Assembly (NCBI RefSeq): GCF_002252565.1
Contig: NZ_NPML01000013.1
Coordinates: 62,001 to 126,000, forward strand
Direction of reading: 5' to 3'
Length of the DNA stretch: 64,000 nucleotides
From: Petroclostridium xylanilyticum
GTDB lineage: Bacteria; Bacillota; Clostridia; SK-Y3
Positions within the stretch are counted from its first letter, which is position 1, and each line of letters begins with the position of its first letter. The notes under the pieces were generated by a model that was not told the origin of the DNA, ran no database searches, and saw only the letters and a program-made list of their open reading frames with translations. This document shows positions 26,344-36,846 of the stretch, piece by piece. A program made the translations under genes and the position numbers.

Positions 26344-28278
26344 ATGGATTATGGATATATTCGAGTAGCAGCGGCTGTTCCTGACCTTAAAGTAGCAGAT
26401 TGCAAATATAATGCCGGGAGAATTATTTATCTGGTTAACGAAGCTGTAAAAAACAATGTGCAGGTAATTGCATTCCCCGAGCTTTCCATCACAGGTTATA
26501 CTTGTGCAGATCTGTTCCACCAGCACTTGCTGCTGGATAATGCAGAACAACAGCTTGGTGAAATTCTTAATATTACTCAGAACACCCAGATTATTATTAT
26601 TATTGGTTTACCTGTTAGAGCTGACAGCCAACTCTTTAACTGTGCAGTTGTTTTACAAGCTGGAAAGATTTTAGGTGCAATTCCTAAAACTTACATACCA
26701 AACTATAGTGAATTTTATGAAGAAAGATGGTTTGCATCTTCTGTGAATGCAATAAGTGATTCCATCGTCTTTTGCAACCAGAATGTGCCCTTTGGTCCAA
26801 ACATACTTTTTAAAGACGGAAAATTCTGCTTTGGAGTGGAAATATGCGAAGACCTCTGGGTCCCTATTCCTCCCAGCAGCTTTCACTGCCTGCATGGTGC
26901 AAATGTAATATTTAATCCTTCGGCTAGTAACGAAGTAATTGTTAAAAATGAATATAGAAAAGAGCTGGTAAAGCAGCAATCAGCACGCTGTATGGCAGGT
27001 TATGTCTACGTTTCAGCCGGCGGCGGGGAATCTACTACAGATGTCGTCTTTGCCGGTCATGCAATTATTGCTGAAAATGGCTCTGTCCTCTCGGAATCAA
27101 AGCGTTTTTGTGAATCAGAACAGCTTATTATTAATGAAATTGATATAGACCGTTTAGCCTCTGACAGGCAGAAAGCTACCAGCTTTATGGGACTTATGGG
27201 AAGCAATATTAATCTGAATAGAAACTATAAGGTAGTGAACTGTCATTTAAAGAATGCCGACATTCGTTCTCTTCACAGAAAAGTAGATCCTCATCCCTTT
27301 GTCCCTCGAGGTAATTCTGAAAGAGACCAAAGGTGCGAAGAGATATTCTCCATTCAGGTAGGAGGACTGGCAAAGCGTATCAGCCATACCGGGTCCGAGA
27401 CTGCCGTCATCGGAATTTCAGGCGGTCTGGACTCTACCCTGGCACTTTTGGTAACCGTAAAAACCTTTGATAGGTTGAATATGGATAGAAAAAATATTAT
27501 AGGTATCACGATGCCTGGTTTTGGAACTACAGGGCGTACTTATCATAATGCCCTTAATCTTATGAAGTCCTTGGGGGTAACAGTTAGAGAAATTAATATA
27601 AAGGATGCATGTATGCAGCATTTTAAGGATATCGGCCATGATCCCGGAATATGTGACGTAACTTATGAAAATACTCAGGCAAGGGAGCGTACACAAATTC
27701 TCATGGATATTGCCAACAAGGAAAAGGGACTGGTAATAGGTACCGGTGACCTGTCAGAACTGGCTTTAGGCTGGGCTACCTATAATGGCGACCATATGTC
27801 CATGTATGCAGTGAATTCAGGAATCCCAAAAACTCTTGTACGCTTCCTGGTACAATGGGTTGCTGAAAACCTGGTTGACGAGAGTTCCAGGGAAACTTTA
27901 CTGGATATACTGGATACTCCTGTAAGTCCTGAACTGCTGCCTGCAAATGAGAAGGGGGAAATTGACCAAAAAACTGAAGACATCGTGGGTCCTTATGAAC
28001 TTCATGACTTTTTCCTTTACCAGGTTGTAAGATTCGGATTCAAACCTGCCAAGGTCTTATTTCTGGCTGAGATTGCATTTAAAGATAAATATTCAACGAA
28101 AATAATAAAGAAATGGTTGAAAGTATTCTACCGCCGTTTCTTTACGCAGCAGTTTAAAAGGTCCTGCCTCCCGGACGGACCTAAAGTAGGTTCCATCAAC
28201 CTCTCACCGAGAGGTGACTGGCGTATGCCGAGCGATGCGAGCTATAGGCTGTGGATGGATGAGTTGGAGAATATTTAA
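26344..28278 (+). CDS. nadE: Glutamine-dependent NAD+ synthetase
   Basis: 644 residues from the ATG at MDYGYIRVAAAVPDL, which follows AGGAG; the frame stays open 31 codons further upstream but without a ribosome site. The N-terminal nitrilase-type amidase (1-290) has its triad: Glu in FPELSITGY, Lys in PKTYIPNY, Cys in GVEICEDLW. It frees ammonia from glutamine. The C-terminal synthetase has the PP-loop GISGGLDST (about 356) and GTGDLSELALGWATYNGDHMSMY, and amidates NaAD to NAD. Single gene. Confidence 0.95.
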   Translation: MDYGYIRVAAAVPDLKVADCKYNAGRIIYLVNEAVKNNVQVIAFPELSITGYTCADLFHQHLLLDNAEQQLGEILNITQNTQIIIIIGLPVRADSQLFNCAVVLQAGKILGAIPKTYIPNYSEFYEERWFASSVNAISDSIVFCNQNVPFGPNILFKDGKFCFGVEICEDLWVPIPPSSFHCLHGANVIFNPSASNEVIVKNEYRKELVKQQSARCMAGYVYVSAGGGESTTDVVFAGHAIIAENGSVLSESKRFCESEQLIINEIDIDRLASDRQKATSFMGLMGSNINLNRNYKVVNCHLKNADIRSLHRKVDPHPFVPRGNSERDQRCEEIFSIQVGGLAKRISHTGSETAVIGISGGLDSTLALLVTVKTFDRLNMDRKNIIGITMPGFGTTGRTYHNALNLMKSLGVTVREINIKDACMQHFKDIGHDPGICDVTYENTQARERTQILMDIANKEKGLVIGTGDLSELALGWATYNGDHMSMYAVNSGIPKTLVRFLVQWVAENLVDESSRETLLDILDTPVSPELLPANEKGEIDQKTEDIVGPYELHDFFLYQVVRFGFKPAKVLFLAEIAFKDKYSTKIIKKWLKVFYRRFFTQQFKRSCLPDGPKVGSINLSPRGDWRMPSDASYRLWMDELENI

Positions 28279-28358
28279 CCCTTCATAAATCCCTTAACTT
28301 TCACCACTGAGCTGTCACCCATACAGGCGCACAATTATGAAAAGGGATGACTGCCACA

Positions 28359-29198
28359 TCATCCCTTCACCGCTCCTGCTGTCATTCCCTGTATTATCTT
28401 TTTATAGAATAAAAGGTAAATAATAATAACTGGCAGGACAGCGATCACCAGTGCTGCCATTAGCTGAGTATAATTGACTGAATATTGACCGTTGAAATTG
28501 GTCAATCCTACCGGGAGTGTCTTTAATTTCTGACTTTTTACAAGGATAAGTGCAAAAGGAAATTCATTCCATGCATTTAAAAATGACAAAATCAATACTG
28601 TTGAGATAACAGGACGGCATATGGGCAAAATAATTCTCATAAGGGTGGTAAAAATGGGGCTGCCGTCTATTACTGCTGCCTCTTCAATTTCTACAGGAAT
28701 GGATTTTATAAAGCTCTCCAGCAAAAACACCGCCATAGGAAGTCCAAAAGCTATATACGGCAATATAAGCGTAAACCGTTTATCCAGAAACCCAAGCCAC
28801 TTAAACTGGATGAAAACCGGAATAAGAAGGCTGTGGATTGGTATCAGCATTCCGGATAAAAAAAACACGTATAAAAAATTGCGCCCCCTAAACTGATACC
28901 GTGATAAAAAATATCCGGTAATAAATGCAATGATTATAATGCCTATTACTGAAATAATACTGATGAACAAGCTGTTAAAGAAGTAAATCTGCATTTTACC
29001 TACTTTAATCGCTTGAATATAGTTATCAAATTGAGGTTTTAATGGCATTGAAATGATATTTAATGAAAATTCCTTTTGCGTCTTAAGGGATGAATACATC
29101 ATCCATATTAATGGAAAAATACATGTAAAAGAAAACAACATCATCACTATATTTAATAAAAAGCCTAATATTTTTTTTATTATCAAGCTATGCTTCAT
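28359..29198 (-). CDS. Carbohydrate ABC transporter permease (MalG-like)
   Basis: 279 residues with six hydrophobic segments and the EAA loop EEAAVIDGSPIFTTLMRIILPI (about residue 180) that contacts the ATPase. It ends in GMTAGAVKG, the usual MalG-type terminus. It overlaps the MalF-like gene by 11 bp, so the two are coupled. With the binding protein it imports an oligosaccharide, probably a beta-mannoside or beta-glucoside given the glycosidases downstream (inference). No ATPase gene is in the locus; a shared MsmX-type ATPase elsewhere would be needed. Confidence 0.92.
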   Translation of the reverse strand: MKHSLIIKKILGFLLNIVMMLFSFTCIFPLIWMMYSSLKTQKEFSLNIISMPLKPQFDNYIQAIKVGKMQIYFFNSLFISIISVIGIIIIAFITGYFLSRYQFRGRNFLYVFFLSGMLIPIHSLLIPVFIQFKWLGFLDKRFTLILPYIAFGLPMAVFLLESFIKSIPVEIEEAAVIDGSPIFTTLMRIILPICRPVISTVLILSFLNAWNEFPFALILVKSQKLKTLPVGLTNFNGQYSVNYTQLMAALVIAVLPVIIIYLLFYKKIIQGMTAGAVKG

Positions 29199-30078
29199 TC
29201 TTGTTACCTCCCATTATCTTTCTACTCAAAAGGATGAGGGTAAGACTTAGAAACAAAATGCCAATGGAAATTGTGCTTCCATACCCAAGCTTAAACATGA
29301 TAAGCGAATTATTATAGGCATGCTGTGCCATTACCATGGAGCTTTTCCCGGGACCTCCACCGGTCATGATATAAATATGGTCAAATACCTTCATATTTCC
29401 CGAAATGCACAGCATAATTGCTACTTTCAATGTATCATATAGGAGCGGGAGAGTAATATACAAGGACTTCTTTATTCCAGTAGCACCGTCAATATCGGCT
29501 ACTTCAAAGATATCCTTTGGGATACTCTGTATGGCAGCCATAAAAATGATTAAATAAAAACCGATATACTGCCAGATAATAGGGATGGTAACTGTATAAA
29601 TAACATAACGAGGATCGTCAAGCCATGGTAATATTAGAGATTCCAGGTGAAGAGCTTTTAAAAACCAGTTTAATAAACCCAAATCCTTATTATAAATAAT
29701 TGTCCAAAGAAAACCTACTACTACAGCAGATATAACAACAGGCAAGAAAATAACGGTTCTATGGAATTCTTTAAACTTTAATAACTTAGACATTAATAGT
29801 GCAGAAATAATAAATGCAATACCTATCTGTCCAATAATACTTAAGACTGTAATAATTATATTATTTTTGAATGCAAACCAAAAATCTATATCTTTGAGCA
29901 AAGTCATGTAATTTTGCAGTCCGACAAACTTCATATTTGCCCCGCCGGACCAGTCAAACAAACTATATCTAAAAGATAAAAACAGCGGAAAAATAACAAT
30001 AAAGGAATATATAAGTATACCTGGTAATAAAAATGCTATTAAAATGTGTGCTTTTGGTCTAATTAATCTACTATTCAT
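29188..30078 (-). CDS. Carbohydrate ABC transporter permease (MalF-like)
   Basis: 296 residues with six transmembrane segments, an N-terminal cytoplasmic basic stretch, and the EAA loop EVADIDGATGIKKSLYITLPLL (about residue 195). MTGGGPGKSSMVMAQHAYNNSL is the classic MalF-family segment. It forms the heterodimeric channel with the overlapping MalG-like gene. It lies 135 bases after the binding-protein gene in the same operon. Confidence 0.92.
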   Translation of the reverse strand: MNSRLIRPKAHILIAFLLPGILIYSFIVIFPLFLSFRYSLFDWSGGANMKFVGLQNYMTLLKDIDFWFAFKNNIIITVLSIIGQIGIAFIISALLMSKLLKFKEFHRTVIFLPVVISAVVVGFLWTIIYNKDLGLLNWFLKALHLESLILPWLDDPRYVIYTVTIPIIWQYIGFYLIIFMAAIQSIPKDIFEVADIDGATGIKKSLYITLPLLYDTLKVAIMLCISGNMKVFDHIYIMTGGGPGKSSMVMAQHAYNNSLIMFKLGYGSTISIGILFLSLTLILLSRKIMGGNKNEA

Positions 30079-30213
30079 TGCTAAAACTCCTTATTGAAAG
30101 TTCTCCGAGAGTAATCTCTCTCGGAGAACACTCTTATACATTAATTTTAAAATTTTTTAATCAGATTATTTAATTTTTAATTTTTCTCTACACTCATAGC
30201 ATATTTATTTATA

Positions 30214-31563
30214 TTACTGTTTCTCATACTCTGTCTGAATCTTTTTTGCAAGGTCTTCTGGAGATACAACATTAATAAGAAGTTCTTGTAATCCACTATT
30301 CATTACTTCAATTACAGGAGGTGTGAGCTGAACATCGTATACCGGCACTACTTTAGTATTTGAAATCAACTCGACGTATTTTACTGCCAGAGGAGATAAT
30401 TTACTTTTATCGTAGCTATCAGGGTTAACAGCAGGCATAGCATTATTTTCAACAGCAATTTTAGCAACATCCTTATTCATTAATGCTCTTAACAGAGCTT
30501 CTGCCGCTTCTTTTTTTACTCCATTTAATTTACTGTTCATATTGTATGCCCATCCGGCTCCTCCTGAAATAGCCTTCGAATCTCCTTTTCCACCTTTAAC
30601 AGCTGGAAGAATGGTTAACTCTGTTGCATCAATAACTTCTTTTGGGGCATCGGCAACCACTTGGCTAACAGCCCATCCACCCTCAAAAAACATGGCAGCT
30701 TTCCCATTATAATAAAGAGTCCTTTGCTGTTCATTGTCAATACTGTTCATATCCGTGTTAAAGGCACCCATTTTTGCAAGCTCTTGCAAAGCAGATAATG
30801 CATTTACAAATTCAGGATCTGTAAATTTTGCTCCTTGTTTTTCTTTTATGCTTAAAAACCAATCAGTACCTGTAAATCTATCACCCAAAGCACTTAAGAT
30901 ACAGGATTCTGCTACCCATTTTCCTTTATTCCCTAATGCTATTGGTACATAACCCTTTGCTTTTATTTTTGTAACTGCATCCTTAAATTCATCCCAGTCT
31001 TTTGGAAATGCTGTAAAACCAGCTTCTTCAAATATCTTTTTATTATAATAAATTGCATGTGTGCTCATCATCTGGAATGGAATACCATAAATCTTGTCAT
31101 CAATTGTAAAATCATCAAATACTCCTTCTTTAAAACTATTTTTCCATTCAGGATCTTTATCCAATAAATCATTTAGAGGATTTATAAGTTTATTTTCAAT
31201 AAAAGTAGAAAGCATTGATCCCTTCAATAAAAATAAATCCGGTAATTCGTTCGCTGCTGCTAATGTTTTAATTTTTGTTTCATAAGCATCAGGAGAAAGT
31301 ATTTCTTCTTCAATCGTAATATTAGGATTATCTGCCTTATATTTTTCCATTGCAGCTACAAATGCTTTACCATTGCCAGCTAGATTGTCTCTAACGAAAT
31401 AGTTTATAAAGGTTAATTTTACAGGCTCTTTTTTCCCATCAACACTTTGCTTGCCAGATTCAGGTTCAGTTTTCTCTGATTTTTTTACGCCACAACCTGC
31501 AAAAGTCAGCAGCATTGATGACACAATAACAATAGATAAAAGCTTTAAAATATTTTTTTTCAT
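30214..31563 (-). CDS. Extracellular sugar-binding lipoprotein (MalE-like)
   Basis: 449 residues with a lipoprotein signal (LLTFAGCG, lipidated Cys24), a charged linker, and the family-1 solute-binding fold (VKLTFINYFVRDNL, DLFLLKGSMLSTFIEN, GIPFQMMSTHAIYYNKKIFEEAGF, AAMFFEGGWAVSQV). It binds an oligosaccharide for the two permeases that follow. GAGGAGG precedes the ATG. Divergent from the YesM/YesN two-component genes, which in this family usually activate such transporters. Confidence 0.92.
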   Translation of the reverse strand: MKKNILKLLSIVIVSSMLLTFAGCGVKKSEKTEPESGKQSVDGKKEPVKLTFINYFVRDNLAGNGKAFVAAMEKYKADNPNITIEEEILSPDAYETKIKTLAAANELPDLFLLKGSMLSTFIENKLINPLNDLLDKDPEWKNSFKEGVFDDFTIDDKIYGIPFQMMSTHAIYYNKKIFEEAGFTAFPKDWDEFKDAVTKIKAKGYVPIALGNKGKWVAESCILSALGDRFTGTDWFLSIKEKQGAKFTDPEFVNALSALQELAKMGAFNTDMNSIDNEQQRTLYYNGKAAMFFEGGWAVSQVVADAPKEVIDATELTILPAVKGGKGDSKAISGGAGWAYNMNSKLNGVKKEAAEALLRALMNKDVAKIAVENNAMPAVNPDSYDKSKLSPLAVKYVELISNTKVVPVYDVQLTPPVIEVMNSGLQELLINVVSPEDLAKKIQTEYEKQ

Positions 31564-31802
31564 GAATGTTCCTCCTCTGTTATATAATTTTTAATGATAG
31601 GGCCCTAAGTTTTTTATATACTTATTGTAAGTATTATAATACTAAATAGAAAGGGGATAATTCTATAAAAACATCAGAAATATTATACAATTTTTCTGTT
31701 TTTGAGAGCAATAATATTTTTTAACACATCTGGTACAATTATTATCTTTTTCTTTAATCGTCTATAATGTATAATATAAATAAATAAAAAAGTACTTATG
31801 AG

Positions 31803-33560
31803 GTGATAAGAATTTTACAAAAAAAATTCTTTAGTCTTCAATATAAGGTGGCAATATTTTCGCTTGTTTTAATAATAGTTCCGCTTTTGACGGTAGGAAG
31901 TATTTCTTATGTAAAATCATCAGAAATCCTCCAAAACAAAGTCAGTCTGTCAAACCTAAATACCGTTAGGCAGATCGCTAACAGTATTGAGCTCATTTTA
32001 CAAGATGTCAACGATACCTCTTTGCACTTACTGCAAAATGAGCAAATAAGGGATTTTTTAAAACTATCTGAAAATGAACCGCGTGAAAATATTCATAAGT
32101 ATAACATCAAAATTCAACAAACAGTAATGTACCTGCTTAATTCCAAAAAATATATACATTCAGTATATATAAAAGGCTTTAATGGTATTACCATTGATTC
32201 CAAAGGAATTAACTATCAGATGGATGAAAGCATTAAAAAACAAATTATTGAATTAAGAGGCGGACGTTTATGGATATCTGATGAAATCGTCAATTATGAT
32301 AACACTACAACAAACGTTTTTTCCCTCGTAAGAATAATGAATGATATCAACAATATATCTAATAAGCTTGCAATCATGAAAATCAACATTGACGAGGGAC
32401 AAATCTCAAATATATATAAAGACAAGATCATCGGTGAAAAAGGTGACTTTTTTATCATAGACGCTCAAGGTAAAATTATCTCCGCCTTAAATAAAGATGT
32501 ACTGGGGAATCTGCTTCAAAACGAGTTGGTCAATAATATGACAGACACTGCAAAAGATGGTTATTATAAAGTCAAATTGAATGATCAGGATTTTCTAGTC
32601 ACATATTATCATATCGATGTTACCGGCTGGACACTAATTAATCTCGTACCACTGGAAGAACTGCTCAAAGAAAATATTGTTATACAACGGGTTATGTTGC
32701 TTGGAATTATAACAAGCTTTATCATATGTCTTATATTCGTAATCATATTTACTATAAAAGTACTTGGCCCCTTAAAACAAGTCCGAATATTGATGGGCAG
32801 CTTGGAAAATGAAGACTTCGACGTCAGCATAGATATAAGCGGAAATGACGAAATTGCCCTGCTTGGCAGCAGCTTTAATAAGATGTCTAAGCGTCTTAAA
32901 GAACTTATGAATGTGGTGTATGTAGCGCAAATAAAGCAGAAAGAAGCAGAACTGAAAGCTCTCCAGGCACAGATTAACCCTCATTTTCTCTATAATACGC
33001 TGGATACCATATACTGGATGGGAAGAATGGAAAATGCTTTTGAAACTTCCAGACTGGTTGAAGCCCTCTCCAAGCTTTTCAGATTAAGCTTGAATAAGGG
33101 AAGTGAATTTACCACTGTTAAAAATGAAGTAGAACACCTTAAAAACTATATCATTATTCAGCAAAAAAGATATGAAGGCATGATAGACTTTTCTATCAAT
33201 GTATCGGAGGAAACTCTAGATTGTAGAGTAGTAAAATTAGTTATTCAACCTTTAGTAGAAAATGCAATCTATCATGGAATTGAAAAAAAGGGTGAATCAG
33301 GTAAGATTGATGTATCTATCCGAAGACATGGCGATAAATTATTATATATCATCACCGATGACGGAAACGGTGCTGATGAAAAAGAGATAAATGAATTGCT
33401 TCAAAAGGTTGAAGATAATAATCGCGGATTTGGAATAAAGAATGTAAATGATAGAATAAAACTTTACTTTGGTGAAGAATATGGCCTTAAGTTTTACACT
33501 ATTCCCAGTATGGGAACTAAGGTAGTTGTTACCCAGCCATATGTAAAAGGAGAAGGTTGA
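31803..33560 (+). CDS. Sensor histidine kinase, YesM family
   Basis: About 585 residues: membrane segment at about 15-37, extracellular sensor of some 250 residues, second membrane segment at about 300-320, HAMP linker, then the His_kinase domain with the phospho-acceptor His in INPHFLYNTLD (about 400) and an HATPase domain with VENAIYHGI and DDGNGA. It should report extracellular sugar or binding-protein state to the YesN-type regulator encoded one base downstream. The GTG giving this start lies inside the GAGGTGAT ribosome site; an ATT at 31812, eight bases after GAGG, is a better-spaced candidate. There is no early in-frame ATG. Confidence 0.9.
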   Translation: MIRILQKKFFSLQYKVAIFSLVLIIVPLLTVGSISYVKSSEILQNKVSLSNLNTVRQIANSIELILQDVNDTSLHLLQNEQIRDFLKLSENEPRENIHKYNIKIQQTVMYLLNSKKYIHSVYIKGFNGITIDSKGINYQMDESIKKQIIELRGGRLWISDEIVNYDNTTTNVFSLVRIMNDINNISNKLAIMKINIDEGQISNIYKDKIIGEKGDFFIIDAQGKIISALNKDVLGNLLQNELVNNMTDTAKDGYYKVKLNDQDFLVTYYHIDVTGWTLINLVPLEELLKENIVIQRVMLLGIITSFIICLIFVIIFTIKVLGPLKQVRILMGSLENEDFDVSIDISGNDEIALLGSSFNKMSKRLKELMNVVYVAQIKQKEAELKALQAQINPHFLYNTLDTIYWMGRMENAFETSRLVEALSKLFRLSLNKGSEFTTVKNEVEHLKNYIIIQQKRYEGMIDFSINVSEETLDCRVVKLVIQPLVENAIYHGIEKKGESGKIDVSIRRHGDKLLYIITDDGNGADEKEINELLQKVEDNNRGFGIKNVNDRIKLYFGEEYGLKFYTIPSMGTKVVVTQPYVKGEG

Positions 33561-33561
33561 A

Positions 33562-35169
33562 ATGATCAATATAATGATAGTAGATGATGAACCATTCATC
33601 AGGAAAGGTATTATTACTTCTATAGACTGGCAAGCATACGATATTGAAGTTGTCGGGGAAGCAAGTAATGGTAAGGAAGCCTTGACAAAAGCACTTGAAC
33701 TTAAGCCTCATATTGTGCTGACAGATATCCGCATGCCTATTATGGATGGATTGGAATTTTCAAAACTGTTAAAAGAACAACTGCCAGGCACAAGAGTAGT
33801 CATCCTGAGTGGTTATGATGATTTTGCCTATGCTCGGGAAGCTGTACGTCTCGGGGCTCGCGACTACCTTCTCAAACCGGCAGGCGCTCAGGAACTAATT
33901 AGTCTGGTTCTAAAATTAAAAGAAGAAATTGTTAAGGAGCAAGAAAGAAAAAGCAAAGAAATTACTAAAAACATAGCTTTTAATGCTAATTTTCAACTTA
34001 TCAAATCGAATTTTATGAATAGTATATTAAAAGGAGAATATAACAATTATAATACAATCATTCAAAAAGCAACTACATTGGAACTAGACCTATCCGGCCC
34101 GGAATATCAAATCGTTGTAATTGATATTGACGACTATGTGTTAATCACTGAGGATTTGCCGGCTAGAGACAAAGAAGCCATGAAATTTGCTGTTTTAAAT
34201 ATTTCGGAAGAAATATTTAAAGCAAAAGCTTCTGCACTTGTCTTCTATAGCGAATTCGATTACTTGATAGGCTTGATAAATATAAACAATCACAATAAAT
34301 TATGGACAATTGAGGCATGTAAGGAAATTCAATATCATGCAGCAAACCACCTTGACCTATCATTAACAATTGGGTTAGGAAATGCGTATAAAAGTCTCAC
34401 CAAAATTTCTGAGTCATATAAAGAAGCACTTATTGCTATGAGAAATAAAGCGTTTAGAGGAAAAGGAAGTATTATTCACATTAATACAGTTAATAGTAAT
34501 GCTTCCTCCATGCCTTTATTATACCCTACAGAGGAGGAAAAGGAATTATTAACCCAATTGAAATCACTAAATACCAGCAAGTTGGATGAAATAATCGATA
34601 AAATATTTTCCAGATTTATAAATTCTCCGGCAGGCTATAATGAAATTAAAAATATTTGCATACGGCTGATTATCATGTCCATAAGTACGTTAGAGGAAAT
34701 GGGCATTAATGTTGAAAAAAGCCTGAGTAATAATTTTTACCCCCATATTGAAATTGAAAAGTATGAGTTTATAGAAGATTTAAAAAGCTGGTTAAAAAAT
34801 CTTTTTGATAAATTTATATTTCTAATACAAGATAATAAAACCCAAAAATATAAGAATATCGTCTCAGTTGCAATACAGTATATTGAGCAGTATTACCATG
34901 AAAATATTGCACTCGCTGATATTGCTAAAGTGACTTATGTAACTCCTAATTATTTTAGTAGAGTTTTTAAGGAAGAAACAGGAGAAAATTTCACCGAATG
35001 GCTCAATCAGTTTAGAATTGAAAAGGCAAAGCTTTTGCTCAGGGATGTTAAAGCAAAAACATATGAAATTGCCGAAAAAGTAGGATATAACGACTACAAA
35101 TACTTTTTCTATAATTTTAAAAAGTATGCCGGCTGCAGTCCTAAGGAGTACAGGGAATTAAAAATATGA
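33562..35169 (+). CDS. Response regulator, YesN/AraC type
   Basis: 535 residues. The N-terminal receiver domain has the acidic pair VDDE (8-10), phospho-acceptor Asp55 (LTDIRMP) and the lysine in LLKPAG. A 250-residue middle region follows, then two AraC-type helix-turn-helices (IALADIAKVTYVTPNYFSRVFKEETG and TYEIAEKVGYNDYKYFFYNF). Partner of the YesM-like kinase, probably activating the divergent sugar transporter operon. Its terminator has been split by an IS256-family insertion 20 bases after the stop. Confidence 0.93.
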   Translation: MINIMIVDDEPFIRKGIITSIDWQAYDIEVVGEASNGKEALTKALELKPHIVLTDIRMPIMDGLEFSKLLKEQLPGTRVVILSGYDDFAYAREAVRLGARDYLLKPAGAQELISLVLKLKEEIVKEQERKSKEITKNIAFNANFQLIKSNFMNSILKGEYNNYNTIIQKATTLELDLSGPEYQIVVIDIDDYVLITEDLPARDKEAMKFAVLNISEEIFKAKASALVFYSEFDYLIGLININNHNKLWTIEACKEIQYHAANHLDLSLTIGLGNAYKSLTKISESYKEALIAMRNKAFRGKGSIIHINTVNSNASSMPLLYPTEEEKELLTQLKSLNTSKLDEIIDKIFSRFINSPAGYNEIKNICIRLIIMSISTLEEMGINVEKSLSNNFYPHIEIEKYEFIEDLKSWLKNLFDKFIFLIQDNKTQKYKNIVSVAIQYIEQYYHENIALADIAKVTYVTPNYFSRVFKEETGENFTEWLNQFRIEKAKLLLRDVKAKTYEIAEKVGYNDYKYFFYNFKKYAGCSPKEYRELKI

Positions 35170-35189
35170 TTCAAAAGGCATATAAAAAG

Positions 35190-36805
35190 GGAATGTAAAT
35201 AATTAAGTGTATTTGATTTATCTAAGTCCTTCTTAAGCAAGAGGTTTAGATATTCATTTAGTTTACAGAATATTACAAGTACATCTTTACATTAGATAGT
35301 ATTGCCAATTTTGTTCAAGTTTATGCATACATTTGAATAATTTTGGCAATAATTTTGTAAAATGGTGTATTTTATGTTCTTGTCAAAGATCAATTTTGTG
35401 AGGTCTAGCCCGTGCGGCAATGAGCACCGGTTTTCTTTGCTTCTTTCTTTTTTCGTGAAAAGAAAGAAGGGGCCCTTGGGGGCGGTGGGGGAACTGCTCT
35501 ACATGTAGTTTTCCAGCCGCCCCGGGAAGAGGATCAGTAGTTGGCTTAGTACTCTATCCCAATTCCTATAACGCTGTGTCCATTTTTGCATTACGTTCTT
35601 TGATGCAAGATACAGCATCTTTTCCAGCGAAGCATCTGACGGGAACATTGTCTTGGACTTTGTAACTTTTCTATATTGTCGATGCAAACCTTCTATAATA
35701 TTAGTCGTATAGATAATCTTGCGTACTTCATCAGGAAACTTATAAAATGGACTTAATACATCCCAGTTGTTTTCCCAACTGCGTATTGCAAAAGGATAGC
35801 TTTTTCCCCATTTGTCTTTAAGTTGATAGAGTTTCTCTAAAGCAGCTTCTTCATTGATAGCATTGTATACTCCTTTAAAGTCCTTACTAAATTCCTTAAG
35901 ATCTTTATAGGATACATATTTAAAGGAATTGCGCAGTTGATGAATAATACACCTTTGTACTTCTGCTTTGGGATAGGCAGCATTTATTGCTTCTTTTAGA
36001 CCTGTAAGACCATCTACACAAAACAGTAAAATATCCTGTACACCCCTGTTTTTAAGGTCATTCATTACACCCAACCAGAACTTAGAGGTTTCGTTTTCAC
36101 CTATCCATATACCTAAAATATCTTTAGTCCCGTCTACTGTTATACCTAGCACAACATAAGCTGCACGATTAAGAATACGTCCGTCATCACGAATCTTATA
36201 ATGGATGGCATCCATAAATATGAATGGATATATTGGTTCTAGGGGTCTTTGCTGCCACTCTCTGATCTCAGGCACAATCCTTTCGGTAATTTTACTTACC
36301 ATTTCGGCTGAAAGGTTAATACCATAGATTTCTCTAATTTGTTCTTCTATGTCCCTGGTTGACATACCTCTGGCATAAAGCGAGATAACCTTTTCCTCAA
36401 TGCCTGATACATTACGTTGATACTTAGGAATAATTTTAGGCTCAAACTCACCATTACGGTCTCTTGGTATCTGGATGGGTATCTCTCCAAATTCACTCTT
36501 TATCGTTTTTTGATTATATCCATTACGGCTATTATCAGTGGTTTTATTCTTGATATCATTCTTGGAATATCCTAATTGTGTTTCAATTTCAGCTTCAAGC
36601 ATTTCTTGAATAAGGTCCTTGAAGATATCTTTTAGATAGGAACTGATATCTCCTACATTTTGAAAGTTGTTCCCTTTGATAATATCTCTAACCTGTTCTT
36701 TTGTTAATGTTGACATAAAGAATCTCCTCCTTAGCTTTAATTATTTCTAATTCTTGCCAAGAAGGAGATATTTAATCATCTATACACTAAATTTTTTACA
36801 TCCTC
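35190..36805. mobile_element. IS256-family insertion sequence with 9-bp target duplication
   Basis: Flanked by the perfect direct repeat TATAAAAAG (35181-35189 and 36806-36814). The ends are imperfect inverted repeats: left GGAATGTAAATAATTAAGTG, right (inverted) GAGGATGTAAAAAATTTAGTG, with shared TCCTTCTT further in. It carries one intact transposase. The left 309 bp are non-coding and contain two G/C-rich hairpins. Confidence 0.92.
35499..36716 (-). CDS. IS256-family (mutator-type) transposase
   Basis: 405 residues, full length for the family. The catalytic DDE residues are visible: Asp in FIFMDAIHYKIRD (about 168), Asp in LLFCVDGLTGLKEA (about 234) and Glu in TTNIIEGLHRQYRK (about 345). 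The N-terminal part (SNRGYNQKTIKSEFGEIPIQIPRDRNG-like segment) is the DNA-binding region. It moves the element by copy-out/paste-in with 8-9 bp duplications. A GGAGGAGAT site precedes the ATG. No frameshift or stop, so the element may be active. Confidence 0.95.
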   Translation of the reverse strand: MSTLTKEQVRDIIKGNNFQNVGDISSYLKDIFKDLIQEMLEAEIETQLGYSKNDIKNKTTDNSRNGYNQKTIKSEFGEIPIQIPRDRNGEFEPKIIPKYQRNVSGIEEKVISLYARGMSTRDIEEQIREIYGINLSAEMVSKITERIVPEIREWQQRPLEPIYPFIFMDAIHYKIRDDGRILNRAAYVVLGITVDGTKDILGIWIGENETSKFWLGVMNDLKNRGVQDILLFCVDGLTGLKEAINAAYPKAEVQRCIIHQLRNSFKYVSYKDLKEFSKDFKGVYNAINEEAALEKLYQLKDKWGKSYPFAIRSWENNWDVLSPFYKFPDEVRKIIYTTNIIEGLHRQYRKVTKSKTMFPSDASLEKMLYLASKNVMQKWTQRYRNWDRVLSQLLILFPGRLENYM

Positions 36806-36846
36806 TATAAAAAGTGTGTGCGGATAACCGCACACACTTTTTATAT
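36806..36846. terminator. Bidirectional terminator hairpin, cut by the IS
   Basis: Arms TATAAAAAGTGTGTGCGG and CCGCACACACTTTTTATA pair over 18 bp with an ATAA loop. Removing the IS and one target copy restores GGCA on the left to pair with TGCC (36846-36849), giving a 22-bp perfect stem. It served the YesN gene on the plus strand and the mannosidase operon on the minus strand. Confidence 0.9.

Noticed and set aside
31563-31803. Promoter pair between the binding protein and yesM
   Set aside because: Several TATAAT-like boxes exist in this AT-rich spacer, but no -35 at proper spacing stood out, so none was called.
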